A DNA stretch of 64,000 nucleotides. It comes from Sphingopyxis sp. LC81. Its GTDB lineage: Bacteria > Pseudomonadota > Alphaproteobacteria > Sphingomonadales > Sphingomonadaceae. The notes below the pieces were generated by a model. That model was not told where the DNA came from and did no database searches. It saw only the letters and a list, made by a program, of their open reading frames with translations. Numbering within the stretch: the first letter of the stretch is position 1; every line of letters starts with the position of its first letter. Positions 9,815 through 17,821 of this stretch are shown here, one piece after another. The DNA is taken from the NCBI RefSeq assembly GCF_000756375.1, contig NZ_JNFD01000021.1:1-64000 (forward strand). Reading direction: 5' to 3'. Made by a program: the position numbers and the translations under genes.

Positions 9815-10708
9815 ATGCGTAAAGAAAGGATCGAACGGGCCAGCCTCTACAGCGAGGTCACCAACCGGATCATCGTTGAGCTCGAAGAAGGGCGGCTGCC
9901 TTGGGTGCAGCCTTGGGATAGCGCGGCGTGCGGATGCACGATGCCGCAGAACGCGGGAACCGCCCGCAAGTATAGCGGCATCAATGTCTTGATCCTGTGG
10001 GCCGAGGGCATTGCCAAGGCCTATGCCTCGCAGCGCTGGCTGACCTACCGGCAGGCCGAGGCGGCGGGTGGCAATGTTCGGCGCGGTGAGAAGGGCACCG
10101 TCATCTGTTACGCCGACCGGTTCACGCCGAAGGCCGAAGCCGAGGCGGCGCGCGGCGAGGACCGCGAGGCGCGGCAGGTGGCGTTCCTCAAACGCTTTGT
10201 CGTGTTCAACGTCGATCAGTGCGAGGGACTACCCGAAGACTTCACCGCCCCGATGGTCCGCCCCGATCCCGTGCTTGCCATTGCCGAGGCCGATGCGCTG
10301 ATTGCGGCGAGCGGTGCCCGCTTCAACATCGGCGGCGGCGAAGCCTTCTACAGCCCTAGCCATGACTTTGTGCAGGTGCCGCCGCAGTCAGCATTTCACG
10401 AACCGGTGAACTGGTATCGCACCGCGCTCCATGAGCTTGGCCATTGGACCGGCCATGGGAGCAGGCTGGGCCGCGACCAGAAGGGCGGGTTCGGTTCGGA
10501 ATCTTACGCCAAGGAGGAGCTTGTCGCCGAGATGGCGGCGGCGTTTACATGCGCATCGCTCGGCATCGCGCCGACGGTCCGGCATTCGGACTATATAGCG
10601 TCGTGGCTGTCGGTGCTGCGCGATGACGACAAGGCGATCTTTCGCGCCGCGAGTGCGGCGAGCAAGGCGAGTGATTATCTCCTCGCCTTCAAGGGAGATG
10701 ATCGGTGA
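9815..10708 (+). CDS. ardC: ArdC-like antirestriction protein (ssDNA-binding domain plus zincin)
   Basis: A 297-residue ArdC-family protein. In conjugative elements ArdC binds single-stranded DNA and protects incoming DNA from host restriction. The N-terminal DUF1738 domain (about 1-130) shows LPWVQPWD, GINVLILW and RRGEKGTVICYADRF. The C-terminal metallopeptidase-like domain has HELGH at 206-210 in ALHELGHWTGH, a zinc site, with a downstream YAKEELVAEMAA helix. The start at 9815 is supported by GAAGGAGAAGG just upstream; an earlier in-frame GTG at 9794 lacks this. Its stop overlaps the GTG start of the next gene by 4 bp. It sits close to a type I restriction system, a likely barrier it would serve against. 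Confidence 0.92.
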   Translation: MRKERIERASLYSEVTNRIIVELEEGRLPWVQPWDSAACGCTMPQNAGTARKYSGINVLILWAEGIAKAYASQRWLTYRQAEAAGGNVRRGEKGTVICYADRFTPKAEAEAARGEDREARQVAFLKRFVVFNVDQCEGLPEDFTAPMVRPDPVLAIAEADALIAASGARFNIGGGEAFYSPSHDFVQVPPQSAFHEPVNWYRTALHELGHWTGHGSRLGRDQKGGFGSESYAKEELVAEMAAAFTCASLGIAPTVRHSDYIASWLSVLRDDDKAIFRAASAASKASDYLLAFKGDDR

Positions 10709-10953
10709 GCGCGCGCATGTCGCGCGACGACCGGCTGCGCCTGTGGCGCGCCGAGCGCGCCGTTGACCGGATGGAGGAGATGGACCGCAAAATCTTCCTC
10801 GCGATCCGGGTCGAGGAACTCAGCTATCCCGCAATCGCGGAGCGTTTTGGCATCACGGTCGCCGAGGTCGAATGGCATTTTGCGGGCGCGCTTCGCGTCC
10901 TCATGATCGCCATGGACGAAAAGGATCCATGGTGGTGGCGATTCCGCCTTTAG
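10705..10953 (+). CDS. sigma-70 region-4-like helix-turn-helix protein
   Basis: An 82-residue protein with IRVEELSYPAIAERFGITVAEVEWHFAGALRVL arranged like the DNA-binding helix-turn-helix of sigma factor region 4 (family pattern L-Y-xx-IAxxxGIxxxxVExH), without sigma region 2. Such stand-alone proteins are common on sphingomonad mobile elements, and their role is not established. The GTG start overlaps the ardC stop (GTGA), so it is translated with ardC. The tryptophan-rich end (DPWWWRFRL) is notable. Confidence 0.75.
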   Translation: MSARMSRDDRLRLWRAERAVDRMEEMDRKIFLAIRVEELSYPAIAERFGITVAEVEWHFAGALRVLMIAMDEKDPWWWRFRL

Positions 10954-11013
10954 GTGGCCGCGCGAGCCGGATGGCGCTTGCCATCCGGCTCGCGCAATTA
11001 CAGGGTGAAATCA

Positions 11014-11934
11014 ATGCGTACTGACCTTGATCTTCTTCCGGCCAACAAGCAGCGTGAAATCGAGCGTGTGAAGAACATCATCTTCGAGGAGTTCGCCGAC
11101 AGCATCGCGCTAGCGACGCAGAACTGGAAGAAGAAAGGCCGCATCGAGAAGCTGATCCTCTATGGCAGCTACGCACGTGGCGGCTGGGTCGACGAGCCGC
11201 ACACCGCCAAAGGCTATCGCTCCGACTTCGACCTGCTGATCATCGTCAGCGACAAGCGCCTCACCGACAAGGTCGATTATTGGCTGAAGGTCGAGGACCG
11301 GCTCAACCGTGAGCTTGCGATCGACAAGACGCTCCACACCCCAGTGAACTTCATCGTCCACACCATGCAGGAGGTGAACGACGGCCTCGCGCACGGGCGC
11401 TATTTCTTCATGGACATCGCGAAGGACGGCATCGCGCTCTACGAGTTCGACGACAAGGAACTGCATACGCCCAAGCCGAAGACGCCGGAGCAGGCGTTGA
11501 ATATGGCGCGAGAATATTTTGAAGAATGGTTTCCGAGCGCAATGAAGCGCTTCGGGGGCGCCAATTACTATCGCGAGCAGGGTCATCTCAAGGACGCAGC
11601 GTTCGACCTACATCAGGCCGCTGAACGCCTTTATCACTGCGTTCTTCTGGTCTGCACCTTTTACACTCCGCACGTTCACAATTTGGGCTTTCTTCGCACG
11701 CAAGCCGAACGCATCGACATGCGCCTTGTCGATGCCTGGCCGCGGGAAATTAAAGCCGACCGGTCACGCTTCGAAAAGCTCAAAGAGGCTTACGTCAAGG
11801 CTCGCTACTCAAAACACTTCCGGATCACCGAAGAAGAGCTGCTCTGGCTTGGCGAGCGCGTCGAAGAACTGGGGCGTGCGGTTCATGCCATTTGTTCGGA
11901 GCGCATTGCTCTGCTAGAGCGCCAAGCGAAATAA
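11014..11934 (+). CDS. nucleotidyltransferase-HEPN fusion protein
   Basis: A 306-residue fusion. The N-terminal half is a polymerase-beta-type nucleotidyltransferase: GSYARGGW from G51 and the metal-binding pair D71, D73 in SDFDLLII. The C-terminal half (about 175-300) is a HEPN helical domain (ERLYHCVLLVCTFY...HNLGFL...RYSKHF...). Separate MNT and HEPN proteins form toxin-antitoxin pairs in which the NTase AMPylates and silences the HEPN ribonuclease; fusions are known, with less certain roles. Here an R-x3-H (RYSKH) is present rather than the usual R-x4-6-H, so nuclease activity is uncertain. The start at 11014 has only a weak ribosome binding site; GTG 11005 is possible. It stands alone downstream of the ardC/sigma-like pair. 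Confidence 0.85.
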   Translation: MRTDLDLLPANKQREIERVKNIIFEEFADSIALATQNWKKKGRIEKLILYGSYARGGWVDEPHTAKGYRSDFDLLIIVSDKRLTDKVDYWLKVEDRLNRELAIDKTLHTPVNFIVHTMQEVNDGLAHGRYFFMDIAKDGIALYEFDDKELHTPKPKTPEQALNMAREYFEEWFPSAMKRFGGANYYREQGHLKDAAFDLHQAAERLYHCVLLVCTFYTPHVHNLGFLRTQAERIDMRLVDAWPREIKADRSRFEKLKEAYVKARYSKHFRITEEELLWLGERVEELGRAVHAICSERIALLERQAK

Positions 11935-11961
11935 CTTAGCGTTCGAAGGGAAGTGCTCGAA

Positions 11962-12408
11962 ATGGAAGATTCCGAAACGCTGGTCACGCTGACCGCCGAC
12001 ATTGTTGCCGCCCATGTCAGCAACAACAGTGTCGCCATATCGGACATCCCGCTCGTGATCCGGTCGGTGCATGAAGCGCTTGCCGGTCTGGCGTCCGGCG
12101 TCGAACCCGAACCCGAGCCGCAGCAGCCTGCGGTGTCGGTTCGTGCATCGGTGAAGCCCGACTATATCGTCTGCCTCGAAGACGGCAAAAAGCTCAAGAT
12201 GATGCGCCGCCATCTGATGACGCACTATGGCATGACCCCCGAAGACTATCGCGCGAAGTGGATTTTGCCGAAGGACTATCCGATGGTCGCGCCGAATTAT
12301 GCCGAGAAGCGTCGGGTTCTCGCCAAGCAGATCGGTCTCGGAACCAAGGGGCGCGGGGGCGGCCGCAAGCCCGCAGCGCGTGGGCGCAGTGGCGCTAAGG
12401 GCAAATAG
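11962..12408 (+). CDS. Ros/MucR family transcriptional regulator
   Basis: A 148-residue zinc-finger-like repressor of the Ros/MucR family, which controls virulence, exopolysaccharide and conjugation genes in alphaproteobacteria. The DNA-binding segment is YIVCLEDGKKLKMMRRHL followed by MTHYGMTPEDYRAKW. The second zinc Cys of Ros is replaced by Asp (C-L-E-D), as in several known family members. The C-terminus is basic and Gly/Arg-rich. The start at 11962 is preferred to GTG 11953 because GAAGGGA (11946-11952) is then well spaced. Probably regulates the transfer genes next to it; that is inference. Confidence 0.9.
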   Translation: MEDSETLVTLTADIVAAHVSNNSVAISDIPLVIRSVHEALAGLASGVEPEPEPQQPAVSVRASVKPDYIVCLEDGKKLKMMRRHLMTHYGMTPEDYRAKWILPKDYPMVAPNYAEKRRVLAKQIGLGTKGRGGGRKPAARGRSGAKGK

Positions 12409-12466
12409 TCTGTAGGCAAATCTCGCTGACATCGGTGATGGGGGACTGCTTATCACACTTAAGATA

Positions 12467-12634
12467 GTGGCAGCGGCGACCATTTTCCTGTTCGCTTCGG
12501 GATGTTCGGCTCGGTCCGAGCCCGCCAAAGTTCCTGAAGTTGAACGGGGTGCGATCGACTTCGAATCGGTTGATCCGCCGCGCGCGCAGATTGGCGCCGA
12601 TGCCACGGCGACAGAAGAAGCGACGCTCGACTGA
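12467..12634 (+). CDS. small putative lipoprotein
   Basis: A short gene of about 55 residues: a hydrophobic lead (VAAATIFLFASGC) ending in a lipobox-like ASGC, then an acidic, proline-containing tail. No ATG is available in frame. GTG 12467 is used here; the hydrophobic lead extends upstream in frame (LLITLKIV), so an unusual earlier start is possible. It lies between mucR and the convergent traD. Small lipoproteins of this type often occur beside tra genes, sometimes as entry-exclusion or lysis factors, but nothing here shows a function. Confidence 0.5.
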   Translation: MAAATIFLFASGCSARSEPAKVPEVERGAIDFESVDPPRAQIGADATATEEATLD

Positions 12635-12650
12635 CCGCCAGCCGCTACAA

Positions 12651-12917
12651 TCAATTTTCCGGACCGAAGGCGCGCCGCCCCCGGCGGCGCCATAATGCTA
12701 ATTGCTGTTCGCGCTCGGCGCCGCGCAGCTTCGCGCCCGCCTCGACAAGAATGCCGAGGATCACCGCGCGATTGTCACCTGTCAGCTCGATCAGATCGGC
12801 CTTGGCGACGAGGCCGCCAAGTTCGATCAGCTGGCGCGTGCGTTCGCGGCGCTTCACCTGCCATTCCCGCGTGTCATGCCGCGCCCGCTTCGCCTGAAGG
12901 CGGTTGCTCGCCTGCAC
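12651..12917 (-). CDS. traD: conjugal transfer protein TraD (Ti type)
   Basis: An 88-residue protein ending in the TraD signature: KRRERTRQLIELGGLV, a run over DNRAVILGILVEA, then LALWRRRGRRAF. Ti-type TraD is a small accessory of the relaxosome. The frame is open to 13034 inside traC. The GTG at 12917 is taken as start because conserved sequence begins there; this leaves a 44-bp overlap with traC and no good ribosome binding site, so coupling to traC is likely. In Ti plasmids traG follows traD; here an opposite-strand lipoprotein gene and mucR follow instead. Confidence 0.8.
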   Translation of the reverse strand: MQASNRLQAKRARHDTREWQVKRRERTRQLIELGGLVAKADLIELTGDNRAVILGILVEAGAKLRGAEREQQLALWRRRGRRAFGPEN

Positions 12918-13197
12918 TGTTCGCCGTGCCGCCGCCCGCGTTGCCGACAGCGCCTTTGCGAGCGCGGGCGCGGCCGCCGCGAAAGAAGGTCGCGCCGCTT
13001 TTGCGCCACGCCTCCTTTCGCGAGGTTTCGGCACCGACTGCGTCGAGCAGCGCGCCTGCTAGCTGCTCGATCGATAGCGCATCGGCGCCGGTCGCGGCGA
13101 CCAGTTCGCCGAGCTGGCTCTGCTTCTTCGTCTTAAGCGTCTTTGCCTTGTCGGTGAGGGCCTGGAGTTCGGCATCGAAATCACGCGGTTTACGCAT
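12874..13197 (-). CDS. traC: conjugal transfer protein TraC (Ti type)
   Basis: A 107-residue TraC-like relaxosome accessory protein: MRKPRDFDAELQALTDKA, KQSQLGELVAATGADALSIEQLAGALL and AWRKSGATFF are the conserved parts, followed by an Ala/Gly-rich tail. In Ti-type transfer systems it helps process oriT with TraA. The start at 13197 is fixed by a good ribosome binding site (GGAAGGA) just before it. It diverges from traA, and the predicted oriT lies in the space between, exactly as in Ti plasmids. Confidence 0.85.
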   Translation of the reverse strand: MRKPRDFDAELQALTDKAKTLKTKKQSQLGELVAATGADALSIEQLAGALLDAVGAETSRKEAWRKSGATFFRGGRARARKGAVGNAGGGTANSAGEQPPSGEAGAA

Positions 13198-13312
13198 CGT
13201 CTGTCCTTCCATGTTCGAGGGTCGGACGATCCAGCTATGCCGAATCTCAAAGCCCGGCAAGGTGCTGAAATCTAACGAGATGCTGTGATCCCGAGCGCGA
13301 TGAAATCGTGTG

Positions 13313-13340
13313 AGGGCGCGCTTATACGTCGTGCCGACGT
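13313..13340 (-). other. oriT: predicted origin of transfer (oriT, Q-type)
   Basis: Read on the minus strand this is an inverted repeat ACGTCG-GCA-CGACGT followed by ATAAGCGCGCCCT. The oriT sites of Ti plasmids and RSF1010 have the same plan: a short inverted repeat, then an AT-rich step and a GCGCCCT-type core containing nic. It sits in the traC-traA divergent space, the standard position, 30 bp before the TraA start. Nicking at the GCGCCC core by TraA is inferred. Confidence 0.75.
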
Positions 13341-13369
13341 GCTCGTTTTGCCCTAAATGGATAGCCCTC

Positions 13370-16342
13370 ATGGCGATCTATCATTTCTCGGCAAAAGTGA
13401 TTTCCCGCGCCGCCGGCAGCAGCGCGGTCGCCGCCGCGGCCTATCGGTCGGCCGATCGGCTGCACGACGAACGGCTCGGCCGTGCCCACGACTTCTCGAA
13501 CAAGGCGGGCGTGGTTCATAGCGAAGTCCTGCTCCCCGAAGGAGCGGACGAACGCTGGCAGGACCGCGAGCAGCTCTGGAATGATGTCGAGGCGGCCGAG
13601 CTTCGCAAGGACGCGCAACTCGCGCGCGAGATCGAGTTCGCGATCCCGCGCGAGATGACCGAGAGCCAAGGGATCGAGCTCGCCCGCGACTTTGTGTCAC
13701 GCGAGTTCGTCGATCGCGGAATGATCGCCGATTTGAATGTCCATTGGGACATCGGCGCCGATGGGCTGGCGAAGCCGCACGCACATGTCATGCTGACGAT
13801 GCGCGAGATCCGCGTCGGCGAAGATGGAATCGCCGGGTTCGGCGCCAAGGTGCGCGACTGGAACCGCACCCAACTATTGACCCACTGGCGCGAGGCTTGG
13901 GCGGAGCATGTCAACGAACGGCTTGCCGCGCTCGACATCGATGCGCGCGTCGATCATCGGTCCCTCGAAGCGCAGGGTATCGACCTTGAACCGCAGCACA
14001 AGATTGGCCCGGCGGCCTCGCGCATGGCGGCCGAGGGGCTGGACGCCGATCGGCATGGCGAGCATCTCGAGATCGCCCGGTCGAACGGCGACAAGATCAT
14101 CGCCAATCCATCGATCGCGCTCGACGCGATCACGCACCGGCAGGCCACGTTCACGAACCGCGATCTTGCGACGTTCGTGCACCGGCACAGCGATGGCAGG
14201 GAGCAGTTCGATGCGGTGATGGGCGCGGTGAAAGCATCGCCCGAGCTGGTCGCGCTCGGCAAGGACGGCCGCGGCGAACACCGCTTCACATCGCGCAGCA
14301 TGATCGACACCGAACAGCGCCTCAAACGCGCGACCGCGACGCTCGACATGCGGCGCAATCATGCAGTGCCCGACCGCCAGCGCGACTGGGCGCTTGCGCT
14401 TGCTGCCGAGCGGGGCCTAGACCTCTCCGTCGAGCAGCGCGGCGCGCTCGAACATATCACCAATTCGCGCGGGATCAGCAATGTGATCGGCTATGCCGGG
14501 ACGGGCAAGAGCGCGATGCTCGGTGTCGCACGCGAAGCTTGGGAAGCCGCGGGCTATCAGGTGCAGGGCGCCGCGCTGTCGGGCATTGCCGCCGAAGGGC
14601 TTGAGCAGGGCTCGGGCATCGGCTCGCGCACGCTCGCCAGTCTCGAACATCAGTGGGCCAATGATCGCGAGCGCCTCACCGACAAACATGTCCTCGTCAT
14701 CGACGAAGCCGGCATGGTCGGGACCCGCCAGCTTGAACGCGTCGTGTCGGAAGCCGAGCGACAGGGGGCGAAGGTGGTGCTGGTCGGCGATCCGCAACAG
14801 CTACAGGCGATCGAGGCGGGCGCTGCATTCCGGTCTGTCGCCGAACGCCATGGCGCCGTCGAGATCATGGATATCCGCCGGCAGCAGGAGGACTGGCAGC
14901 GCGAAGCAACTCGCGAGCTTGCCAGCGGGCGCACCGGCGAGGCGATCGGGCGTTACGCGGAGGCTGGCTTTGTGCATGCATCCGAAACGCGCGAAGCGGC
15001 ACGCGCCGAGCTGGTTGATGCCTGGGATCGTGATCGCCAGCATTACCCCGATGTCAGTCGGATCATCCTGACCCACACCAACGACGAAGTGCGGGAGCTT
15101 AATGAGGAGGTGCGGGAGCGTCTGAAAACCGACGGGGCACTTGGCAGAGAGGTGGCGATCACCGTCGAACGCGGCGAGCGAATGTTCGCCGAGAATGACC
15201 GTGTGATGTTCCTGCGGAACGAGCGGAGCATCGGCGTGAAGAACGGCTCGCTCGGCACCGTGCAGAATGTCGACCGGATGCGCATGGCCGTGATGCTCGA
15301 CGACGGGCGCAGCGTGGCGTTCGACCTGAAGGACTATGCACATGTCGATCATGGCTATGCCGCGACGATCCACAAGGCGCAGGGCATGACGGTCGACCGG
15401 GTGCAGGTGCTCGCGACGCCGGGGGTAGACAGCCACTCGACCTATGTCGCGCTGTCCAGGCATCGCGAGCAGGTGGATTTATACTACGGACGCGATGATT
15501 TTGCGAGCCAGAGCAAGCTGGTTCGCGCCGCCTCGCGCGAACGCGGCAAGGATATGGCGAGCGATTATCGTGCGCCTGTACCCGCGAAGGCAGCGGAGCC
15601 GAAGCGCGGCATGTTCGACGGGCTGGATCTGTCGGTCTCGCGCGCCGAGCCTCGGAAAGCGGTGCCCGAGGTCAAGCGGACGGTCAGGCTCGCGGATGTT
15701 CGCGTGAATGCCCGTGCGCTCGATCCGTTGCGGACGCCGTCATCCCTCGAGAAGGCGGTCGAGCGTTTTGCGCGCGTGACGAAGGAGATCGTCGACGTCC
15801 GGCGCGCCGGCGGCAAGGAACTGCCGCACGAGATCGACGCCTATCGCAAGGCGCGGGCCGAGCTCGATGCACTGCGTCCCGGTGGCGCGAGCGATCTGCG
15901 CGAAGCGTTCGGGAAGAGTTACCAGCTGACGAAGGCCGCCGCGGAGGGGCGGACCGCCGGCGCGATCGCGGCGATGGATAGACAGGAAGCGGAGCGCGCG
16001 GCCGAGCGCGTGGTGGCCGAACGCGCGGCGCGCGATCGTGCGCGGCTGGCGGTCCAGGCGAAGCAGCTCGCCGCCGAGACCGAGAAACGCGCCGAGCTGT
16101 TCGTCGCCTCATGGAAGAAAGAAAGCGCGCGGGCGAAGGACGCGCCGACCTTTGCGGCGCGGGATGCAGCGCGCGCCAGCCTATCCGACATGGCGAAGAG
16201 CCTTCATCGCGACCCGCAGCTCGAGTCGCTGCTCCGGAACCGCCGCGCCGAACTGGGGCTGACATCGCGTGCGACAGGAAATTTGTCTCACGACCTCCAG
16301 CAGTGGCTCGGCCGCTCGCGCGGGATCGGAATATCGATGTAG
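13370..16342 (+). CDS. traA: Ti-type conjugative relaxase/helicase TraA
   Basis: A 990-residue relaxase that nicks oriT and unwinds the transferred strand. The N-terminal MobA/MobL domain (about 1-220) has catalytic Tyr Y25 (AYRSADRL) and the metal-binding HAH at 137-139 (KPHAHVML). The RecD-like helicase follows: Walker A GYAGTGKS (374-381, K380), Walker B VIDEAGM (D445-E446), VGDPQQLQAI, and late motifs including HKAQGMTVDRV. A charged helical C-terminus completes it. The start at 13370 matches the conserved MAIYHFSAK opening of the family although no strong ribosome binding site precedes it. The length is somewhat below the 1100 or so of Ti TraA but no domain is missing. Confidence 0.95.
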   Translation: MAIYHFSAKVISRAAGSSAVAAAAYRSADRLHDERLGRAHDFSNKAGVVHSEVLLPEGADERWQDREQLWNDVEAAELRKDAQLAREIEFAIPREMTESQGIELARDFVSREFVDRGMIADLNVHWDIGADGLAKPHAHVMLTMREIRVGEDGIAGFGAKVRDWNRTQLLTHWREAWAEHVNERLAALDIDARVDHRSLEAQGIDLEPQHKIGPAASRMAAEGLDADRHGEHLEIARSNGDKIIANPSIALDAITHRQATFTNRDLATFVHRHSDGREQFDAVMGAVKASPELVALGKDGRGEHRFTSRSMIDTEQRLKRATATLDMRRNHAVPDRQRDWALALAAERGLDLSVEQRGALEHITNSRGISNVIGYAGTGKSAMLGVAREAWEAAGYQVQGAALSGIAAEGLEQGSGIGSRTLASLEHQWANDRERLTDKHVLVIDEAGMVGTRQLERVVSEAERQGAKVVLVGDPQQLQAIEAGAAFRSVAERHGAVEIMDIRRQQEDWQREATRELASGRTGEAIGRYAEAGFVHASETREAARAELVDAWDRDRQHYPDVSRIILTHTNDEVRELNEEVRERLKTDGALGREVAITVERGERMFAENDRVMFLRNERSIGVKNGSLGTVQNVDRMRMAVMLDDGRSVAFDLKDYAHVDHGYAATIHKAQGMTVDRVQVLATPGVDSHSTYVALSRHREQVDLYYGRDDFASQSKLVRAASRERGKDMASDYRAPVPAKAAEPKRGMFDGLDLSVSRAEPRKAVPEVKRTVRLADVRVNARALDPLRTPSSLEKAVERFARVTKEIVDVRRAGGKELPHEIDAYRKARAELDALRPGGASDLREAFGKSYQLTKAAAEGRTAGAIAAMDRQEAERAAERVVAERAARDRARLAVQAKQLAAETEKRAELFVASWKKESARAKDAPTFAARDAARASLSDMAKSLHRDPQLESLLRNRRAELGLTSRATGNLSHDLQQWLGRSRGIGISM

Positions 16343-16351
16343 GCGGTTGCC

Positions 16352-16813
16352 ATGACAGTAAAACGCACCCGCTCACCCGCGCCCTCCAACAATGCCGCCG
16401 AAGCTTTCGACGAGCTGCGCAAGGAAGTGTCCCTCCTGCACGCGGCGATCGAAGGCCTCACGGCCGCAAAGGACAAGCTGCCCGACTACTCGCCCACGCT
16501 TCGCAAGATCGAGGCGCGCCTCGACAACATCGATCAGCATGTCGAAAGCATCCGCGACAAGCCGGCGATGCGCCTCACGCCGCTGACCCTTGCGGCCGAA
16601 AGCCATGAAGCATCGCGAGCCTATGGCGCCGAAGATCGCAAATCCGTCGGCGAGGCACGCGCGGAGCTGGCGCGGTCGCTCGGGCGCGTCGAGGGTATGA
16701 TAAAGCAGCGCCGATCGACCCACGAGCAGGATTGGTGGGTGACCTGGGCAGGGACAGGCGGATTGCTGTTGGGGGCGTTCCTGACTCTCGTCTCCATCGC
16801 AGCCTGGACGTAG
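16352..16813 (+). CDS. DUF6118-like membrane-anchored protein, apparently shortened
   Basis: A 153-residue protein directly after traA (9-bp gap), the usual place of DUF6118 proteins in sphingomonad elements. The N-terminal part is coiled-coil-like (FDELRKEVSLLHAAIEGL, LRKIEARLDNIDQHVESI). A single membrane segment (TGGLLLGAFLTLVSIA) is followed at once by the stop, where relatives as I recall them carry about 80 more residues. Shortening at the element boundary is therefore likely. Role unknown. Confidence 0.6.
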   Translation: MTVKRTRSPAPSNNAAEAFDELRKEVSLLHAAIEGLTAAKDKLPDYSPTLRKIEARLDNIDQHVESIRDKPAMRLTPLTLAAESHEASRAYGAEDRKSVGEARAELARSLGRVEGMIKQRRSTHEQDWWVTWAGTGGLLLGAFLTLVSIAAWT

Positions 16814-17039
16814 CCAGTCGGCGACCGACGCACCGCAGCTTTACGCCGGATCCAAGCCGTTTGACCTCGGTTTTGCCGCGCTTGGAAGTGGACATTCAAA
16901 TGATGACTGGGTCCGGGACATTCCAGCCAATCGGCACCGCAAAAAAGAATGTCTAGTTACGCCGATACCGCCCATTCAAAGATCCCTTCGACACAGTACC
17001 CCTTCATCGACTATCGTTGACAATGGAGAATGACCAAAA

Positions 17040-17663
17040 ATGGCGAGGCGCGGGAGAGAGCAACATCCGTGGACGAACCAGCCTGGCAGGCTGGTCATTC
17101 ATGATAACCCCTACGACATTCTTGCGAAGCTGAATTGGGAGGCGAATGAGTTCGAGCTCAAACGCTCCGATCCCGAAAAGCCGATAGACGTCGATGGCAT
17201 GGTCTATCTGCTGCAAGACGCGTGCATCTCAACTTCATCACTGGTCGAATGGCTTGAGAAAGCCGCGCACGCCGATGCGCGCAATCAAGGAAGGCAAATT
17301 GACAAAGCGCTCTTCGAAAAGGAGGTTTTGACCTGGCTACCGGATGTTGCGCTGGCGAGGGCGGTCGCCAACACGTTCAAGCATGCGACCTACCGAGACG
17401 AAGGATGGGGTGACGCCGAAGTCAGGCTGGAAGTTCTCTTCTCGACCGAGCAGCTTGAACGGCTGAAGGTTGCGGAAGGCACCGAGGGCTTTGCAGCTGT
17501 CTATGAGGAGGAGGCAGCCGAAGCAGATTTCGCGCTTACGTTCGTGCGTAATCACGACAAGCACCAGCTTGCTGCCAGCGATTTTGTGGTTGGTCTTGCC
17601 CATGGGGGGCTTCGCCTTCTCGACCACACGTTCCAGGAGTTCAATCGCTTCTTCGCCAGATAG
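17040..17663 (+). CDS. unrecognised protein (207 aa)
   Basis: I do not recognise this family. The sequence looks like a real soluble protein: no signal peptide, balanced composition, acidic (several EEE runs near 155-160), predicted mostly helical, with DVDGMVYLLQDACISTSSLVEWLEKA in the middle and GLAHGGLRLLDHTFQEF near the end. GGAG lies about 12 bases before the ATG. It lies after a 226-bp gene-free gap that ends the transfer module and 158 bp before the overlapping pair at 17822-19466, in the same direction, so it could belong to the same cargo unit. Confidence 0.65.
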   Translation: MARRGREQHPWTNQPGRLVIHDNPYDILAKLNWEANEFELKRSDPEKPIDVDGMVYLLQDACISTSSLVEWLEKAAHADARNQGRQIDKALFEKEVLTWLPDVALARAVANTFKHATYRDEGWGDAEVRLEVLFSTEQLERLKVAEGTEGFAAVYEEEAAEADFALTFVRNHDKHQLAASDFVVGLAHGGLRLLDHTFQEFNRFFAR

Positions 17664-17821
17664 ACGTGACGGCAAGCGCGGGCGAAGGAATGCGGCGCCT
17701 TCGCCGGAGGTGATGCTTGGTGGCTTACCCTGGTCAGCAGTCCGAGCCGCTTCCAGGCATCGCATATTCTCGGTCGAAGTCTTGTTGCCGGGAGGGCGCT
17801 TTACTCGCTATCCTAGGGACG

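Larger units (their letters stand above)
8384..16813. mobile_element. Remnant or partial conjugative/mobilizable element (Ti-type DNA-processing end)
   Basis: Gene content typical of alphaproteobacterial integrative elements and plasmids: DUF736, AlpA-like regulator, ArdC, sigma-region-4-like protein, NTase-HEPN fusion, MucR, TraD/TraC divergent from TraA around a predicted oriT, and a DUF6118-like protein. TraG, the Trb type IV secretion genes, RepABC and an integrase are not present in the window. The DUF6118 protein is short and the traG position is occupied by opposite-strand genes, so this looks like a rearranged or mobilization-only segment. The ends are approximate; no attachment repeats were identified. 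Confidence 0.65.
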
